A stretch of DNA of 64,000 nt, from positions 620,001-684,000 of the forward strand of contig JACJYR010000004.1 in the NCBI GenBank assembly GCA_020636005.1. The letters run 5' to 3'. Shown piece after piece: positions 40,836 to 49,690 of this stretch. The notes under the pieces are model-generated. The model was not told where the DNA came from. It saw only the letters and a program-made list of their open reading frames with translations, and did not search any database. The DNA is from Lewinellaceae bacterium. GTDB lineage: Bacteria; Bacteroidota; Bacteroidia; Chitinophagales; Saprospiraceae. A program made the translations under genes and the position numbers. Within the stretch, counting starts at the first letter, position 1, and every line of letters starts with the position of its first letter.

Positions 40836-42293
40836 ATGAAAAAATCACTCGTACTTTTTATGCTCCTGTTGCTGTCATCAAAAGCCGCACAGGCACTTGA
40901 TGTGAGTATTTCTTATGCCACCTTCCAAAGCGCCGAGGACAGCTATGTAGAGGTTTATTTCCACATTGAAGGCAACACGGTGGTGTTCGTCCCAATTGGG
41001 GACAGCACTTTTCAGTCCCAACTCGAAGTAGTCATTTTGTTCAAACAAAATGAGGAAGTCGTGAAATTTGACAAATACTGCCTAACCAGCCCTGTATATG
41101 ACAAACCTTCGAGTTTTGTTGACCTGAAGCGATATTCGATGGCCAATGGCAAGTACGACCTTGAAGTGTCGGTTCAAGACCTGAACATGGAGGGTAATGT
41201 CCGTAAATTTAACACCAGCCTCAGCGTTGATTTCAACAATGAATCAATTGGTCAATCCGACATCCAACTGTTGGCATCCGTGCGGGAGGCTACCTCAGGC
41301 CAAGCGCAAAGCCCTTTCGTGAAAAATGGGCTCGTGTTCGAGCCGCTGCCTTCCAATTTTTACGATAAATATGCCCAGTCCCTGCTCTTTTACAATGAAA
41401 TATACCGTTCTGACAAGGTGATTGCAGACGATTTCCTCGTCAGCTACAGCATCCAAAAGGATGATGCCCCCGGAAAAGCCATCAGCATTGGCCACAAGCG
41501 GAAATCGCCGGCACCAGTGATCCCATTTTTACAGCAAATAGACATCACGCAATTAGAGAGCGGCAACTATGTCCTAAGTGTGGAAGTCCGGAACAGGGCA
41601 AAAGAATTGCTGAGCAAAAAATCTATTTTTTTCCAGCGCAGCAACCCCTACCTCAACGTGGAGCGGGAAGACATCGCCCAGGGCACTACCCTGGAAGAAG
41701 AATTTGTGGCCAATATGACACAAGAAGAACTTCGGTACAGCCTGAAAGCCATCTCCATGCAGGTGGCCAGCTACGACGGGGAACTGATGAATACCCTGAT
41801 AAAAGAAAAAAACCTGGACGCCATGCGGCTCTACCTTTTTAGCTTTTGGGCCAAAGAAAACCCGACCAACCCCAAAGCAGCTTATGACGCATATATGGAA
41901 GTGGCAAAAGGTATTGACGAACAATTCCAGAACGGGTTTGGGTACGGCTTCGAGACCGACCGTGGGTATGTCTATATGAAATATGGCGTGCCCAACGATA
42001 TTACGACGGTGGAAAACGACCCGAGCGCCCCACCTTATGAAATCTGGTCGTACAACGAATTTCCCCAAACCGGCCAAAACAATGTGAAGTTCCTTTTTTA
42101 CAATCCCTCCCTTGCCCACAATGGCTTTGTCCTACTGCATTCCAATGCCCGGGGCGAGGTGTCCAACCCACGCTGGGAGGTTGAGCTTTACAGGGACGCA
42201 CCCAACGATCTGCAAGGGAACAATTTCATTGACGGCACCAGAATGCAGGACAATACGGGCCGGTATGCCAGGAGGCTGTTCAATGATTATTGA
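40836..42293 (+). CDS. GWxTD domain protein
   Basis: 485 residues with signal peptide MKKSLVLFMLLLLSSKAAQA. A long N-terminal beta-rich part (about 20-300) is followed by a helical segment and the GWxTD-type C-terminal region: FWAKENPTNPKAAYDAYMEVA, then FETDRGYVYMKYGVPNDI and YEIWSYN. The W-x-T-D signature itself appears altered to FWAKENP. The family is widespread in Bacteroidota with no defined function; periplasmic or outer-membrane associated. Monocistronic, terminator downstream. Confidence 0.85.
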   Translation: MKKSLVLFMLLLLSSKAAQALDVSISYATFQSAEDSYVEVYFHIEGNTVVFVPIGDSTFQSQLEVVILFKQNEEVVKFDKYCLTSPVYDKPSSFVDLKRYSMANGKYDLEVSVQDLNMEGNVRKFNTSLSVDFNNESIGQSDIQLLASVREATSGQAQSPFVKNGLVFEPLPSNFYDKYAQSLLFYNEIYRSDKVIADDFLVSYSIQKDDAPGKAISIGHKRKSPAPVIPFLQQIDITQLESGNYVLSVEVRNRAKELLSKKSIFFQRSNPYLNVEREDIAQGTTLEEEFVANMTQEELRYSLKAISMQVASYDGELMNTLIKEKNLDAMRLYLFSFWAKENPTNPKAAYDAYMEVAKGIDEQFQNGFGYGFETDRGYVYMKYGVPNDITTVENDPSAPPYEIWSYNEFPQTGQNNVKFLFYNPSLAHNGFVLLHSNARGEVSNPRWEVELYRDAPNDLQGNNFIDGTRMQDNTGRYARRLFNDY

Positions 42294-42344
42294 TGCGAAG
42301 AACGGGGTAAAATAATTGCCACATTTCCAGTTGTTTGAAAAACG

Positions 42345-42377
42345 AAATCGTGGTGAATTTAATAATCACCACGATTT
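42345..42377. terminator. Bidirectional terminator between the GWxTD gene and hutU
   Basis: AAATCGTGGTGA (42345-42356) pairs perfectly with 42366-42377, followed by T on both strands. The two genes converge on it. Confidence 0.9.
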
Positions 42378-42531
42378 TTCTTACTGGGCATTTAGCTGTT
42401 GAGCTTTAATTCTTTAGAAGGCTTTTCCTGTCAAATGCTAACAAACAAGAAAATGGCTGATTGCAGCCTACCAACCCATCGACGTTTCAGCACGGTTTAA
42501 ACTCATTGGGCATGGCATCCCGGGTTGCCAA

Positions 42532-44568
42532 TTACTTGGATTCCACTTCCGATCCAATCCCTTCCAAAATCTCTTCTTCCACCAGGTTTGGCAGTGTGAC
42601 TACCAGGCCCGGCGTCCGTTCCATTTCCCGCCTGATGGCAAACATCGCCTCTTCGTTCCTGGCCCAGCTACGGCGGGCAATGCCGTTGTTTACGTCCCAG
42701 AAAAGCATGGATTTCAGGCGGTGTCCGGCTGCCTTTGAGCCATCGAGCAACATGCCGAAGCCGCCATTGATGACTTCGCCCCACCCTACCCCGCCACCAT
42801 TGTGCAGGCTGACCCATGTGGCACCCCGGAACGAGTCGCCGATGACGTTTTGCACGGCCATGTCAGCGGTGAAGCGGCTGCCGTCGTAGATATTGGCGGT
42901 TTCCCGGTAGGGGGAATCCGTGCCGCTCACGTCGTGGTGATCACGGCCCAGCACGACCGGGCCAGCCAATTCTCCATTAGCGATGGCATCGTTGAAGGCC
43001 TGGGCAATTTTGACACGGCCCTCCGCATCGGCATACAGGATGCGTGATTTTGAGCCGACGACGGGAATGTCCCGGTCAGCATTTTTTATCCAAAGGATGT
43101 TATCGCTGAGTTGACCCTGAATTTCCGGGGGGGCTGTGGCTTTTATTGCTTGTAAAATTTGCCCTGCAATGGCGTCTGTTTTGTCCAAATCTTCTTTTTT
43201 ACCCGAACAACAAACCCAGCGGAAAGGCCCAAATCCATAGTCGAAACACATCGGCCCCATGATGTCCTCCACGTAGCTGGGGTATTTGTACTGACCACTT
43301 TTTTTATCTTTCCAAATATCCGCCCCGGCGTTGCCGGCTTCCAGCAAAAAGGCGTTGCCATAGTCCCAAAAGTAAGTCCCCCTGGCGGCCATGGTATTAA
43401 TGGCTTCTACATGGCGGTTGAGGGTTTTCCGGATGGCGGCCATGAAGGACAACTTGTCTTCGGCCAGTAGTTTTTTGGCTTGTTCAAACGTATAGCCTGC
43501 CGGACAATAGCCCAGATCATCAATGTTGTGGAGCGAAGTTTGGTCGCTGCCCAGTTCTACATGGATGTTTTCCTTTACAAATTTTTCCCACAAATCCACT
43601 ACGTTGCCTGCATAGATGAGGGCCACTGCTTCCTTGTTGCGGCGGCATTCTTCCACCCGGATAATGAGGTCGTCCAGGCTCGAGAAAATATTCCTGCGCT
43701 CAATATAGCCGTCCACCACCCTTTGTTCAATGGTTTGGGGATCCACTTCTGCCAGTACCCCGACTGCTCCCGTGATGACCGCCGCTTTTGCCTGTGCGCC
43801 CGACATGCCGCCGAGGCCGCTGGTCACGAATATTTTTCCCCGAAGATCATTTTCTCCCAAGCCCAACCTGCGGCCAGCGTTCAGTAGCGTGATGGTAGTG
43901 CCATGCACAATGCCCTGTGGCCCGATGTACATGAAAGAACCTGCCGTCATTTGCCCATACTGCGTGACGCCGAGGGCATTGTACTTGTTCCAATCTTCTT
44001 TTTTGGAATAATTGGGGATCATCATCCCATTGGTCACCACCACCCTTGGGGCATCCTTATGGGACGGAAACAGCCCCAGGGGGTGCCCGGAATACATTAC
44101 AAGCGTCTGTTTGTCTGTCATTTGGGCGAGGTATTGCATAGTGAGCAGGTACTGCGCCCAATTTTGGAAAACTGCCCCGTTGCCGCCGTAGGTGATGAGT
44201 TCGTGTGGGTGCTTCGCAACGGTCGGGTCGAGGTTGTTCTGTATCATCAGCATGATGGCAGCTGCTTGCTGGCATCGGTACGGGTACTCCCCTATCGGCC
44301 GGGCGTGCATTTCGTAATCAGGCCTGAAGCGGTACATGTAGATGCGGCCGTAGGTCTCGAGTTCTTCGAAGAACTCCGGGGCCAGCACGGCGTGATGCTT
44401 TGGCGGGAAGTAGCGCAGGGCGTTGCGGACGGCGAGTTTTTTTTCCGCTGCCGACAATACCCCTTCGATGACCCGGTTGGGGGCATGGGAGATGTTGGGG
44501 TCGTAGGATTTGAGATCGGGGAGGTGGTCGGGGATGCCTTGGAGGATTTGTTGTTGAAAGGGTGTCAT
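42532..44568 (-). CDS. hutU: Urocanate hydratase HutU
   Basis: 678 residues from the ATG at 44566-44568 (MTPFQQQIL); a TTG six codons upstream overlaps the vapC-type stop but is less likely. Converts urocanate to imidazolonepropionate with tightly bound NAD+ in histidine breakdown. Visible are GGNGAVFQNWAQY, VMYSGHPLGLFPS, the dinucleotide loop VTSGLGGMSGAQ, GYCPAGYTFEQAKKL, the CFDYGFGPFRWVC active-site region and the C-terminal HNGGGVGWGEVINGG. The long form (about 680) differs from the 550-residue Pseudomonas type. Other hut genes are not nearby. It lies 14 bp after a VapBC-like pair and appears co-transcribed with it. Confidence 0.95.
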   Translation of the reverse strand: MTPFQQQILQGIPDHLPDLKSYDPNISHAPNRVIEGVLSAAEKKLAVRNALRYFPPKHHAVLAPEFFEELETYGRIYMYRFRPDYEMHARPIGEYPYRCQQAAAIMLMIQNNLDPTVAKHPHELITYGGNGAVFQNWAQYLLTMQYLAQMTDKQTLVMYSGHPLGLFPSHKDAPRVVVTNGMMIPNYSKKEDWNKYNALGVTQYGQMTAGSFMYIGPQGIVHGTTITLLNAGRRLGLGENDLRGKIFVTSGLGGMSGAQAKAAVITGAVGVLAEVDPQTIEQRVVDGYIERRNIFSSLDDLIIRVEECRRNKEAVALIYAGNVVDLWEKFVKENIHVELGSDQTSLHNIDDLGYCPAGYTFEQAKKLLAEDKLSFMAAIRKTLNRHVEAINTMAARGTYFWDYGNAFLLEAGNAGADIWKDKKSGQYKYPSYVEDIMGPMCFDYGFGPFRWVCCSGKKEDLDKTDAIAGQILQAIKATAPPEIQGQLSDNILWIKNADRDIPVVGSKSRILYADAEGRVKIAQAFNDAIANGELAGPVVLGRDHHDVSGTDSPYRETANIYDGSRFTADMAVQNVIGDSFRGATWVSLHNGGGVGWGEVINGGFGMLLDGSKAAGHRLKSMLFWDVNNGIARRSWARNEEAMFAIRREMERTPGLVVTLPNLVEEEILEGIGSEVESK

Positions 44569-44582
44569 GCTGATTTTATTTT

Positions 44583-44969
44583 TCAACTTTTAGGATTGTA
44601 AAACTGGATTTCAGGAATGAAATCGAAATCCTTTTTATTGTCGGTGTAAAGTTCGTAGTCATTGGCGATGGCCGCAATGAGTGCATCGGGGATTTTGATA
44701 CGGTGGGAAGCAGAGTAATTAAGGATAAGGCCGTTGAAGGTTTTGGAGATTCCTCTTGTTAGATGGCAGACCTGAAATGTCTCCAATTTCTCACGAATTG
44801 AAGGGATTTGCTTCTTTTTAGCTCCATAATAAATCTCAGCATGGGTGATAATGCTTAAAGCTATATTCGGGGTCCCAATGATGCGCAGGTTTCTCTGAAT
44901 GGGGGCATTTCCACGCATAAGTTTTATAATAACGTCGCTGTCACAAAGTACTACCAATTTCTTCCCCAT
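44583..44969 (-). CDS. VapC-type PIN domain toxin
   Basis: 128 residues, PIN fold. Acidic active-site residues are in order: CDSDVI (D10, D12), THAEIYYG (E45), IPDALIAAIA (D95) and YTDNKKDFDFI (D110, D114). PIN toxins are Mg-dependent RNases, commonly cutting tRNA. Its start overlaps the 3' end of the upstream antitoxin-like gene by 19 bp, the usual VapBC arrangement, and it is followed by hutU 14 bp later. Confidence 0.9.
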   Translation of the reverse strand: MGKKLVVLCDSDVIIKLMRGNAPIQRNLRIIGTPNIALSIITHAEIYYGAKKKQIPSIREKLETFQVCHLTRGISKTFNGLILNYSASHRIKIPDALIAAIANDYELYTDNKKDFDFIPEIQFYNPKS

Positions 44970-45355
44970 GCTTCTTCCCTGATTTTTTCCAAAGTGATAT
45001 CGGTGTCTTTCCAGATGCCGAACAATGCATCAATTGGATCAATATCTTCTTCCTCGACAGATAGTTCCAACTCCACCCCAAACCCCTTTTCTATAACATC
45101 CTCTATTGCTTGGGGCGAATCCAGTTGTGCCAATTCTTCATACTTGATCGCAGGAATTTCCAATCCACCGCCCTTCTTTTTAAAGACATAGGCCAGCGAA
45201 AGGGCAATCATCAGCAAGTACATCAGAATTGATTCAACACTGAGATCCTTCTCTGTTTGAACAAGGATCCTATCGCCCTTCTTTATCTTCTTTTTTTCAA
45301 AAAGACGGGTAATTTCCACGGGCTTTTTCCCAAATTCTATGGCTATGGTTTGCAT
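44951..45355 (-). CDS. VapB-like antitoxin with an unusual hydrophobic segment
   Basis: 134 residues from the ATG at 45353-45355 (MQTIAIEFGKKP). The C-terminal block DALFGIWKDTDITLEKIREEAWGR is the toxin-wrapping tail typical of antitoxins paired with PIN toxins. The N-terminal region lacks an obvious ribbon-helix-helix or AbrB motif and contains a strongly hydrophobic stretch ILMYLLMIALSLAYVF (43-58), long enough for a membrane helix. At 134 residues it is longer than most VapB (70-90). It is coupled to vapC by a 19-bp overlap. Confidence 0.75.
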   Translation of the reverse strand: MQTIAIEFGKKPVEITRLFEKKKIKKGDRILVQTEKDLSVESILMYLLMIALSLAYVFKKKGGGLEIPAIKYEELAQLDSPQAIEDVIEKGFGVELELSVEEEDIDPIDALFGIWKDTDITLEKIREEAWGRNW

Positions 45356-45368
45356 CAGAAAATTTTTC

Positions 45369-46229
45369 TCAAAGATAAGGCTTTTTAGCACTCAACATAT
45401 AATACCCAAACCTCCCTTTCCACCCCCCCATCAGCATACTGAGCAACAGTGCCTTCAAGTACCTCCTACTGCCTCTTGCACCTTTTCCAAAAAAGCTTTT
45501 CCAAGCCAATTTCATAATAGTAAGTGGCACATGCAGCGCGGACGGCAACACCCGCCAGCCAATATCTTCGACTACAATATTTTCAAATCCAACCTGACGG
45601 AGCGTTTTTTCAAACAAGCCAATTTCTGCCAAATCGGTAATCGCCCAGGCAGCCAATGCACTGCGGTAGAGTTTTTCAAAGTACCAAGGAAAGGGGCGTG
45701 TACCCCGCCTGAAACCATCTACAACGACAAGCCTGCCGCCTGGCTTCAATATCCTTCCCATTTCCTTTATCAGGTTTATTTTATCAACGCCATCGGCATA
45801 TACCGAGCTTTCAACTGCAAAAACGGCATCGGCAAAACCATCGGGAAAGGAGGTCTCCTGAAAATCTGCCAGCACGATTTCGATTTGATTTTCAAATCCT
45901 TTTGCAAGGTTTGTTTTTTCTCCAAATCCAACCTGCCAGGGCGAAATAGTCACTCCGTAGAAATGGGCATTGGGGAGCCTTCGGGCCATAAAGCGGAGGC
46001 TCTCCCCCACCCCGCAACCAGCATCTACCACAGTTACTTTTTTTTCAATGGGAATTTGCAGCCGATTCAGCACCTCCTCGTTCATCTGGGCCAGCATGGC
46101 TTCTAAATCAAATGGGCTTATTCCCCGGCGGTAGTAGCCAAAGTGGATGTTCAGCGAGGAGCTCCAACTGCGGTAGCTTTCCCCAACTGTGTCGTAGTAT
46201 TCAGATACGCTCGCTATTTGATCATTCAT
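45369..46229 (-). CDS. Class I SAM-dependent methyltransferase
   Basis: 286 residues from the ATG at 46227-46229. SAM-binding motif I VVDAGCGVGESLRFMA (about 67-82), motif II near LADFQETSFPDGFADAVFAVES, and LKPGGRLVVVDGFRR. The N-terminal SVSEYYDTVGESYRSW and LNIHFGYY resemble methyltransferases that act on quinones, sterols, tocopherols or other lipids. The C-terminus has basic, amphipathic helices (LKLAWKSF-like, RRYLKALLLSMLMGGW) that may associate with membranes. It is followed by vapB 13 bp later. Substrate unknown. Confidence 0.85.
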   Translation of the reverse strand: MNDQIASVSEYYDTVGESYRSWSSSLNIHFGYYRRGISPFDLEAMLAQMNEEVLNRLQIPIEKKVTVVDAGCGVGESLRFMARRLPNAHFYGVTISPWQVGFGEKTNLAKGFENQIEIVLADFQETSFPDGFADAVFAVESSVYADGVDKINLIKEMGRILKPGGRLVVVDGFRRGTRPFPWYFEKLYRSALAAWAITDLAEIGLFEKTLRQVGFENIVVEDIGWRVLPSALHVPLTIMKLAWKSFFGKGARGSRRYLKALLLSMLMGGWKGRFGYYMLSAKKPYL

Positions 46230-46275
46230 GTTGCCCAAACAACCGTGAGCAGTAAAGGATTACCCAAAACGCACA

Positions 46276-46306
46276 GCGGCCCTTCCCCGAAAGGGAAAAG
46301 AGCCGC
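46276..46306 (-). terminator. Terminator after the transporter operon
   Basis: GCGGCYCTT..CCC pairs with GGGAARAGRGCCGC in a nearly perfect 13-bp stem with a small loop; TTTT follows a few bases later in the minus direction. Confidence 0.7.
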
Positions 46307-46365
46307 AGTGCCATCCGTTGTTACTCCTGGCATGAAAAGCCGACGTTGCATATTACCTTTCCTGC

Positions 46366-46494
46366 TCAAGGCCCTGGGGGAAAGTCCCCTTCGTCCTTGT
46401 TCGGCGTATTCATTACCTTGAAGAAAAAGTAAACAGTAAAGCAGATGACGATGACCTGCGTCAAGACCATTGTTATGATTGCAGATGTATTCAT
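46366..46494 (-). CDS. MetS-type small subunit of an NSS transporter
   Basis: 42 residues: MNTSAIITMVLTQVIVICFT, a single membrane helix to about residue 26, then VMNTPNKDEGDFPPGP. Its ATG overlaps the stop of the SLC6-type transporter gene in ATGA (46491-46494). This is the size, topology and context of MetS, the accessory subunit of the MetP methionine/alanine transporter of Corynebacterium. It is easily missed because of its length. Confidence 0.85.
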   Translation of the reverse strand: MNTSAIITMVLTQVIVICFTVYFFFKVMNTPNKDEGDFPPGP

Positions 46495-48299
46495 GGCGTA
46501 TTCCTCCCTTCTTTGACCCTGATGTTATAAGCCCTGTAAACAAGGAAACTGAGCGCCACGAAAAGCGACAGCAACAACATCCTGGCCAGGGGTATATAAA
46601 ATAGTTTTTTGTTTAAAATTTCGAGGTAACCGGGATCCGAAACCTGCTTGATCCGGCCCAATTTCTTTTCGTATTGTACCTGGAACCTTGCAACTGCTTT
46701 CGGATCGGTGGAAGTCTCGATGGAATTGCGCAATGCTTCTGCTTCCTGTTGCAGGGCAGGCAATGTGGCGGGGTTTTGCACGCTCGCTATTTCATCCTTG
46801 ATGCTGGCGTTTGCCAGTTGCTTGATGAGCGAACTGTTGTCCAGTTCCCATCCGTTTCCGCTGCCCAGGCTGGCGAACTGCATTGCCCATTCGTTGCCCT
46901 TGGGCGTAATGACTGACCCGACGAAAACAAAAAGCAACAACAGTGGGGTCACCCATTTGATAATGTATTTCAGTATGCCAGGCAATTTGATATCAGCCCC
47001 CATGTTGATTTCCTCCCAACCACGGGTAGCGCCAAAAATCCAGGCAAAGACGATAGTTTCAAGCAGGGCAAAAACGACCAGGCTTACGGTGCCAGCCCAG
47101 TAATCGTATTCATCGAAAACCCCATAGTTGTAGAAAAACACAGTGGGCAGGCCCAATACCAGCACGATAAGGCCAAATGACAGCGCCCCTTTGCGATTGT
47201 CCCATTTGAATTCGTCGCGCATGAAGCCCATCCAGGGGGTACCCATTGCGAGGGAAGAGGTGATGCCGGCAAAAAACAATAGCCCAAACCAAAAGACACC
47301 TGCCAAAACAGCCAGGACGGAACCCCATTGCTGGAAGAGGTAGGGCATCGTCTGGAAGGCCATGCCAAAGCTGGCGTTTTCCTGCACCCAAGCAATGCCG
47401 AGATAACCGGCGGCGATAGGGATTACCACCAAACTACCCAATACCACTTCGACAAATTCATTCATAAAACCAGCAGATACGCCATTGAGCGCAATATCGT
47501 CGTTCGAGCGGACATAGGCGGCGTAGCAATGAATGGTACCCATGCCCACCGACAGGGTGAAGAATATCTGCCCTGCTGCAGCCAACCATACTTTTGGGTT
47601 GCTCAGCGAATCGAACTGTGGTGTCCAGAGGAAATTGAGGCCATCCCAGGCGGAGGCGGTTGGGTGCTCAGGAGTTGCGCCCGCAGTGCCGAGGGTGAGG
47701 CCCTTGACGGCAAGAAAAGCACCAAAGAGAATGAGCAGGGGCATTCCAATTTTTGCCACTTTTTCAACCCCTGCCAATCCCCTGGATAAGATCCAGGTGT
47801 TCAGTGCCAGGCATATCACATAAAAGATGACGGCTTCATAGGGAATGCCGGTAGTAGAAATGCCCACATCCACATAGTCGTTGAAGAAACTGGCAACTTC
47901 CCCCTGGCTTTTCCCATCGAAGGTGCCAAAGATGGAGTGGAAAACGTAAGACATTGTCCAGCTCTCGATGTAGCAGTAATAGGCCGCCACAGCGATATTG
48001 GTAAAAATGCCGAACACACCGATGTACTTCCACAAACGGCCCTTTGCCATCGTATCCAAAATGTAGGGAGTGCTGTGGTTGCCGGATCGCCCGCCGAACC
48101 GGCCCATGCTCCACTCGATCAGCAACAGCGGGATGCCCATCAGCAAAAAGCAGACAAGATAGGGTATGATGAAAGCCCCACCGCCGTTTTGCACTGCCTG
48201 GACGGGAAAACGAAGGAAATTCCCCAGACCGACCGCATTGCCTGCCATCGCCAGTATCAGGCCTACCCTCGACCCCCATGATTCTGATTTTGTACTCAT
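46491..48299 (-). CDS. Neurotransmitter:sodium symporter (SLC6/NSS) family transporter
   Basis: 602 residues, about 12 membrane helices. The sodium/substrate site of the first helix is GNAVGLGNFLRFPVQAV (20-36), followed by NGGGAFIIPYL and the family pattern GIPLLLIEWSMGRFGG. Imports an amino acid with Na+. A charged, helical cytoplasmic or periplasmic insert of about 90 residues (around ELDNSSLIKQLANASIKDEI) lies before the last membrane helix, which is not usual. It is co-translated with the MetS-type subunit, suggesting a methionine/alanine-type system. Confidence 0.93.
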   Translation of the reverse strand: MSTKSESWGSRVGLILAMAGNAVGLGNFLRFPVQAVQNGGGAFIIPYLVCFLLMGIPLLLIEWSMGRFGGRSGNHSTPYILDTMAKGRLWKYIGVFGIFTNIAVAAYYCYIESWTMSYVFHSIFGTFDGKSQGEVASFFNDYVDVGISTTGIPYEAVIFYVICLALNTWILSRGLAGVEKVAKIGMPLLILFGAFLAVKGLTLGTAGATPEHPTASAWDGLNFLWTPQFDSLSNPKVWLAAAGQIFFTLSVGMGTIHCYAAYVRSNDDIALNGVSAGFMNEFVEVVLGSLVVIPIAAGYLGIAWVQENASFGMAFQTMPYLFQQWGSVLAVLAGVFWFGLLFFAGITSSLAMGTPWMGFMRDEFKWDNRKGALSFGLIVLVLGLPTVFFYNYGVFDEYDYWAGTVSLVVFALLETIVFAWIFGATRGWEEINMGADIKLPGILKYIIKWVTPLLLLFVFVGSVITPKGNEWAMQFASLGSGNGWELDNSSLIKQLANASIKDEIASVQNPATLPALQQEAEALRNSIETSTDPKAVARFQVQYEKKLGRIKQVSDPGYLEILNKKLFYIPLARMLLLSLFVALSFLVYRAYNIRVKEGRNTP

Positions 48300-48613
48300 T
48301 CTTTGTCAGTTTTAGGTTTTCTAAGTTAGGCAGTTATTAGATCAACCATTGGCAGGAACCTGCGGACTACCAACTGCCGGACTAAAAACGGGGCGTAAGG
48401 TATTCAGAAAAACTTTTCCCTGAAAAAAATAGCCGGTAAATGTCGTTGGATGTGGAGAAGTAAATCGAAGTGATAAATTTTGTGGTTTAAAAAAAGGGCT
48501 ACAAATAATTTTGCCAACTGACGCAAGCACAGTTTGCCACCAAGAAAAAAGAGGCCAGTACGATTGCCGTACTGGCCTCTTTTTAGCTGAATGCCTTATA
48601 AAAAGCCTGCCCT
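48300..48613. terminator. Spacer with perfect terminator (48546-48584) after the OmpA gene
   Basis: A 17-bp perfect stem AAAAAGAGGCCAGTACG (48546-48562) with its complement at 48568-48584 around ATTGC, ending in T5 in both directions, 30 bp past the OmpA stop. The rest (48300-48540) holds no gene and presumably the promoter of the NSS transporter. Confidence 0.93.
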
Positions 48614-49510
48614 TTAGTCGGGCACGTTGTTGGGGTTCAGCAAATCGTAAAACTGGTTCAGCTTGGGCAGGATGATGATACGGGTGCGGCGGTTGATGGC
48701 ACGGCCTTCGGCAGTGTCGTTAGTGGCCAGCGTATTGTACTCGCCCCTCCCTGCGGCTATCAGTCGGTTGGGGTTGATCTTGTGCGTGGTCTGCAAGGCC
48801 CTGACAACAGAGGTGGCCCGTTTGGCGCTCAAGTCCCAGTTGTCAACGATGCAGTTTGTCTTGATGGGCACATTGTCGGTATAGCCCTCCACCATCACCT
48901 CCAGGTCGGGCCTGGATTCTACGATTTGGGCAATTTTGCCGAGCACCTCATTGGCTTTTGGCAAAATTTCATAACTGCCGCTCTTGAAGAGCATCTTGTC
49001 GGAGAGGTTGATGAAAACGACAGTTTTGTCCACTTTGACTTCCACGTCTTCGTCTTCGATACCGTCTTTCAGTACGCTTTTCAGGTTTACGGCCAGGGCC
49101 AGGTTGATGGAGTCTGCCTTGGACTTGGCGGCCTGCAACAGCTTGATATACTTATCCTTGGTCTGCAGCTGGGAAAGCGTCTCCTTGATATTGTCGTTGG
49201 CCGATTGCGAAAGCACCGTCAAATCGCCCACCTGGGTCATCTGCTTCGACAATTGGTTTTTATAGTCCTCCACTTGTTTTTTCAGGTCACCCATTTGCTC
49301 TTCCCGCAACCTTAAAGAGTTTTGGGCAGTAGCCTTTTCAGTCTCACAAAGGGACAGGCGGTTCATGTAAGTATTCAAATCTTCACCGCACTTGCCGAGG
49401 TCTTTGTTGCAAGCGTCGTACTGGGTTTGTAAATCAAGGAATTTCTTTTTGCTGACACAGGAAGTAAGGAATAATGTTAGGGACAGGAAAATAAACAAGG
49501 ATTTTTTCAT
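48614..49510 (-). CDS. OmpA-family lipoprotein
   Basis: 298 residues. Lipobox LFLTSC with acylated Cys18, so an outer-membrane lipoprotein is likely. Residues about 25-140 form a coiled coil (LDLQTQYDACNKDLGKCGEDL, MGDLKKQVEDYKNQL). The C-terminal OmpA-like domain (about 150-285) has the peptidoglycan-binding residues in VMVEGYTDNVPI, WDLSAKRATSVVRAL and GRGEYNTLATN..RRTRIIILP. It anchors the outer membrane to peptidoglycan. Single gene. Confidence 0.93.
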   Translation of the reverse strand: MKKSLFIFLSLTLFLTSCVSKKKFLDLQTQYDACNKDLGKCGEDLNTYMNRLSLCETEKATAQNSLRLREEQMGDLKKQVEDYKNQLSKQMTQVGDLTVLSQSANDNIKETLSQLQTKDKYIKLLQAAKSKADSINLALAVNLKSVLKDGIEDEDVEVKVDKTVVFINLSDKMLFKSGSYEILPKANEVLGKIAQIVESRPDLEVMVEGYTDNVPIKTNCIVDNWDLSAKRATSVVRALQTTHKINPNRLIAAGRGEYNTLATNDTAEGRAINRRTRIIILPKLNQFYDLLNPNNVPD

Positions 49511-49690
49511 AATGCAACGAATGGTTTGTATGGTTGATTGAATGAATGGAATGAATGCCGATTAAATGTCTGTTTTGGAAATTTGAGGCGAAAGTATAAG
49601 CCTTGTCAATTAAAAGAAATTAAATCGCCCAATTTTAATGATGATTTAATTCAGGAAACGGTTTGCCAGCTTGTATGTTCAGCAGCGGGA

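Noticed and set aside
44569..44586. TTG start extending hutU by six codons
   Set aside because: The extension overlaps the vapC-type stop codon and the ATG at 44566-44568 gives the family-typical N-terminus.
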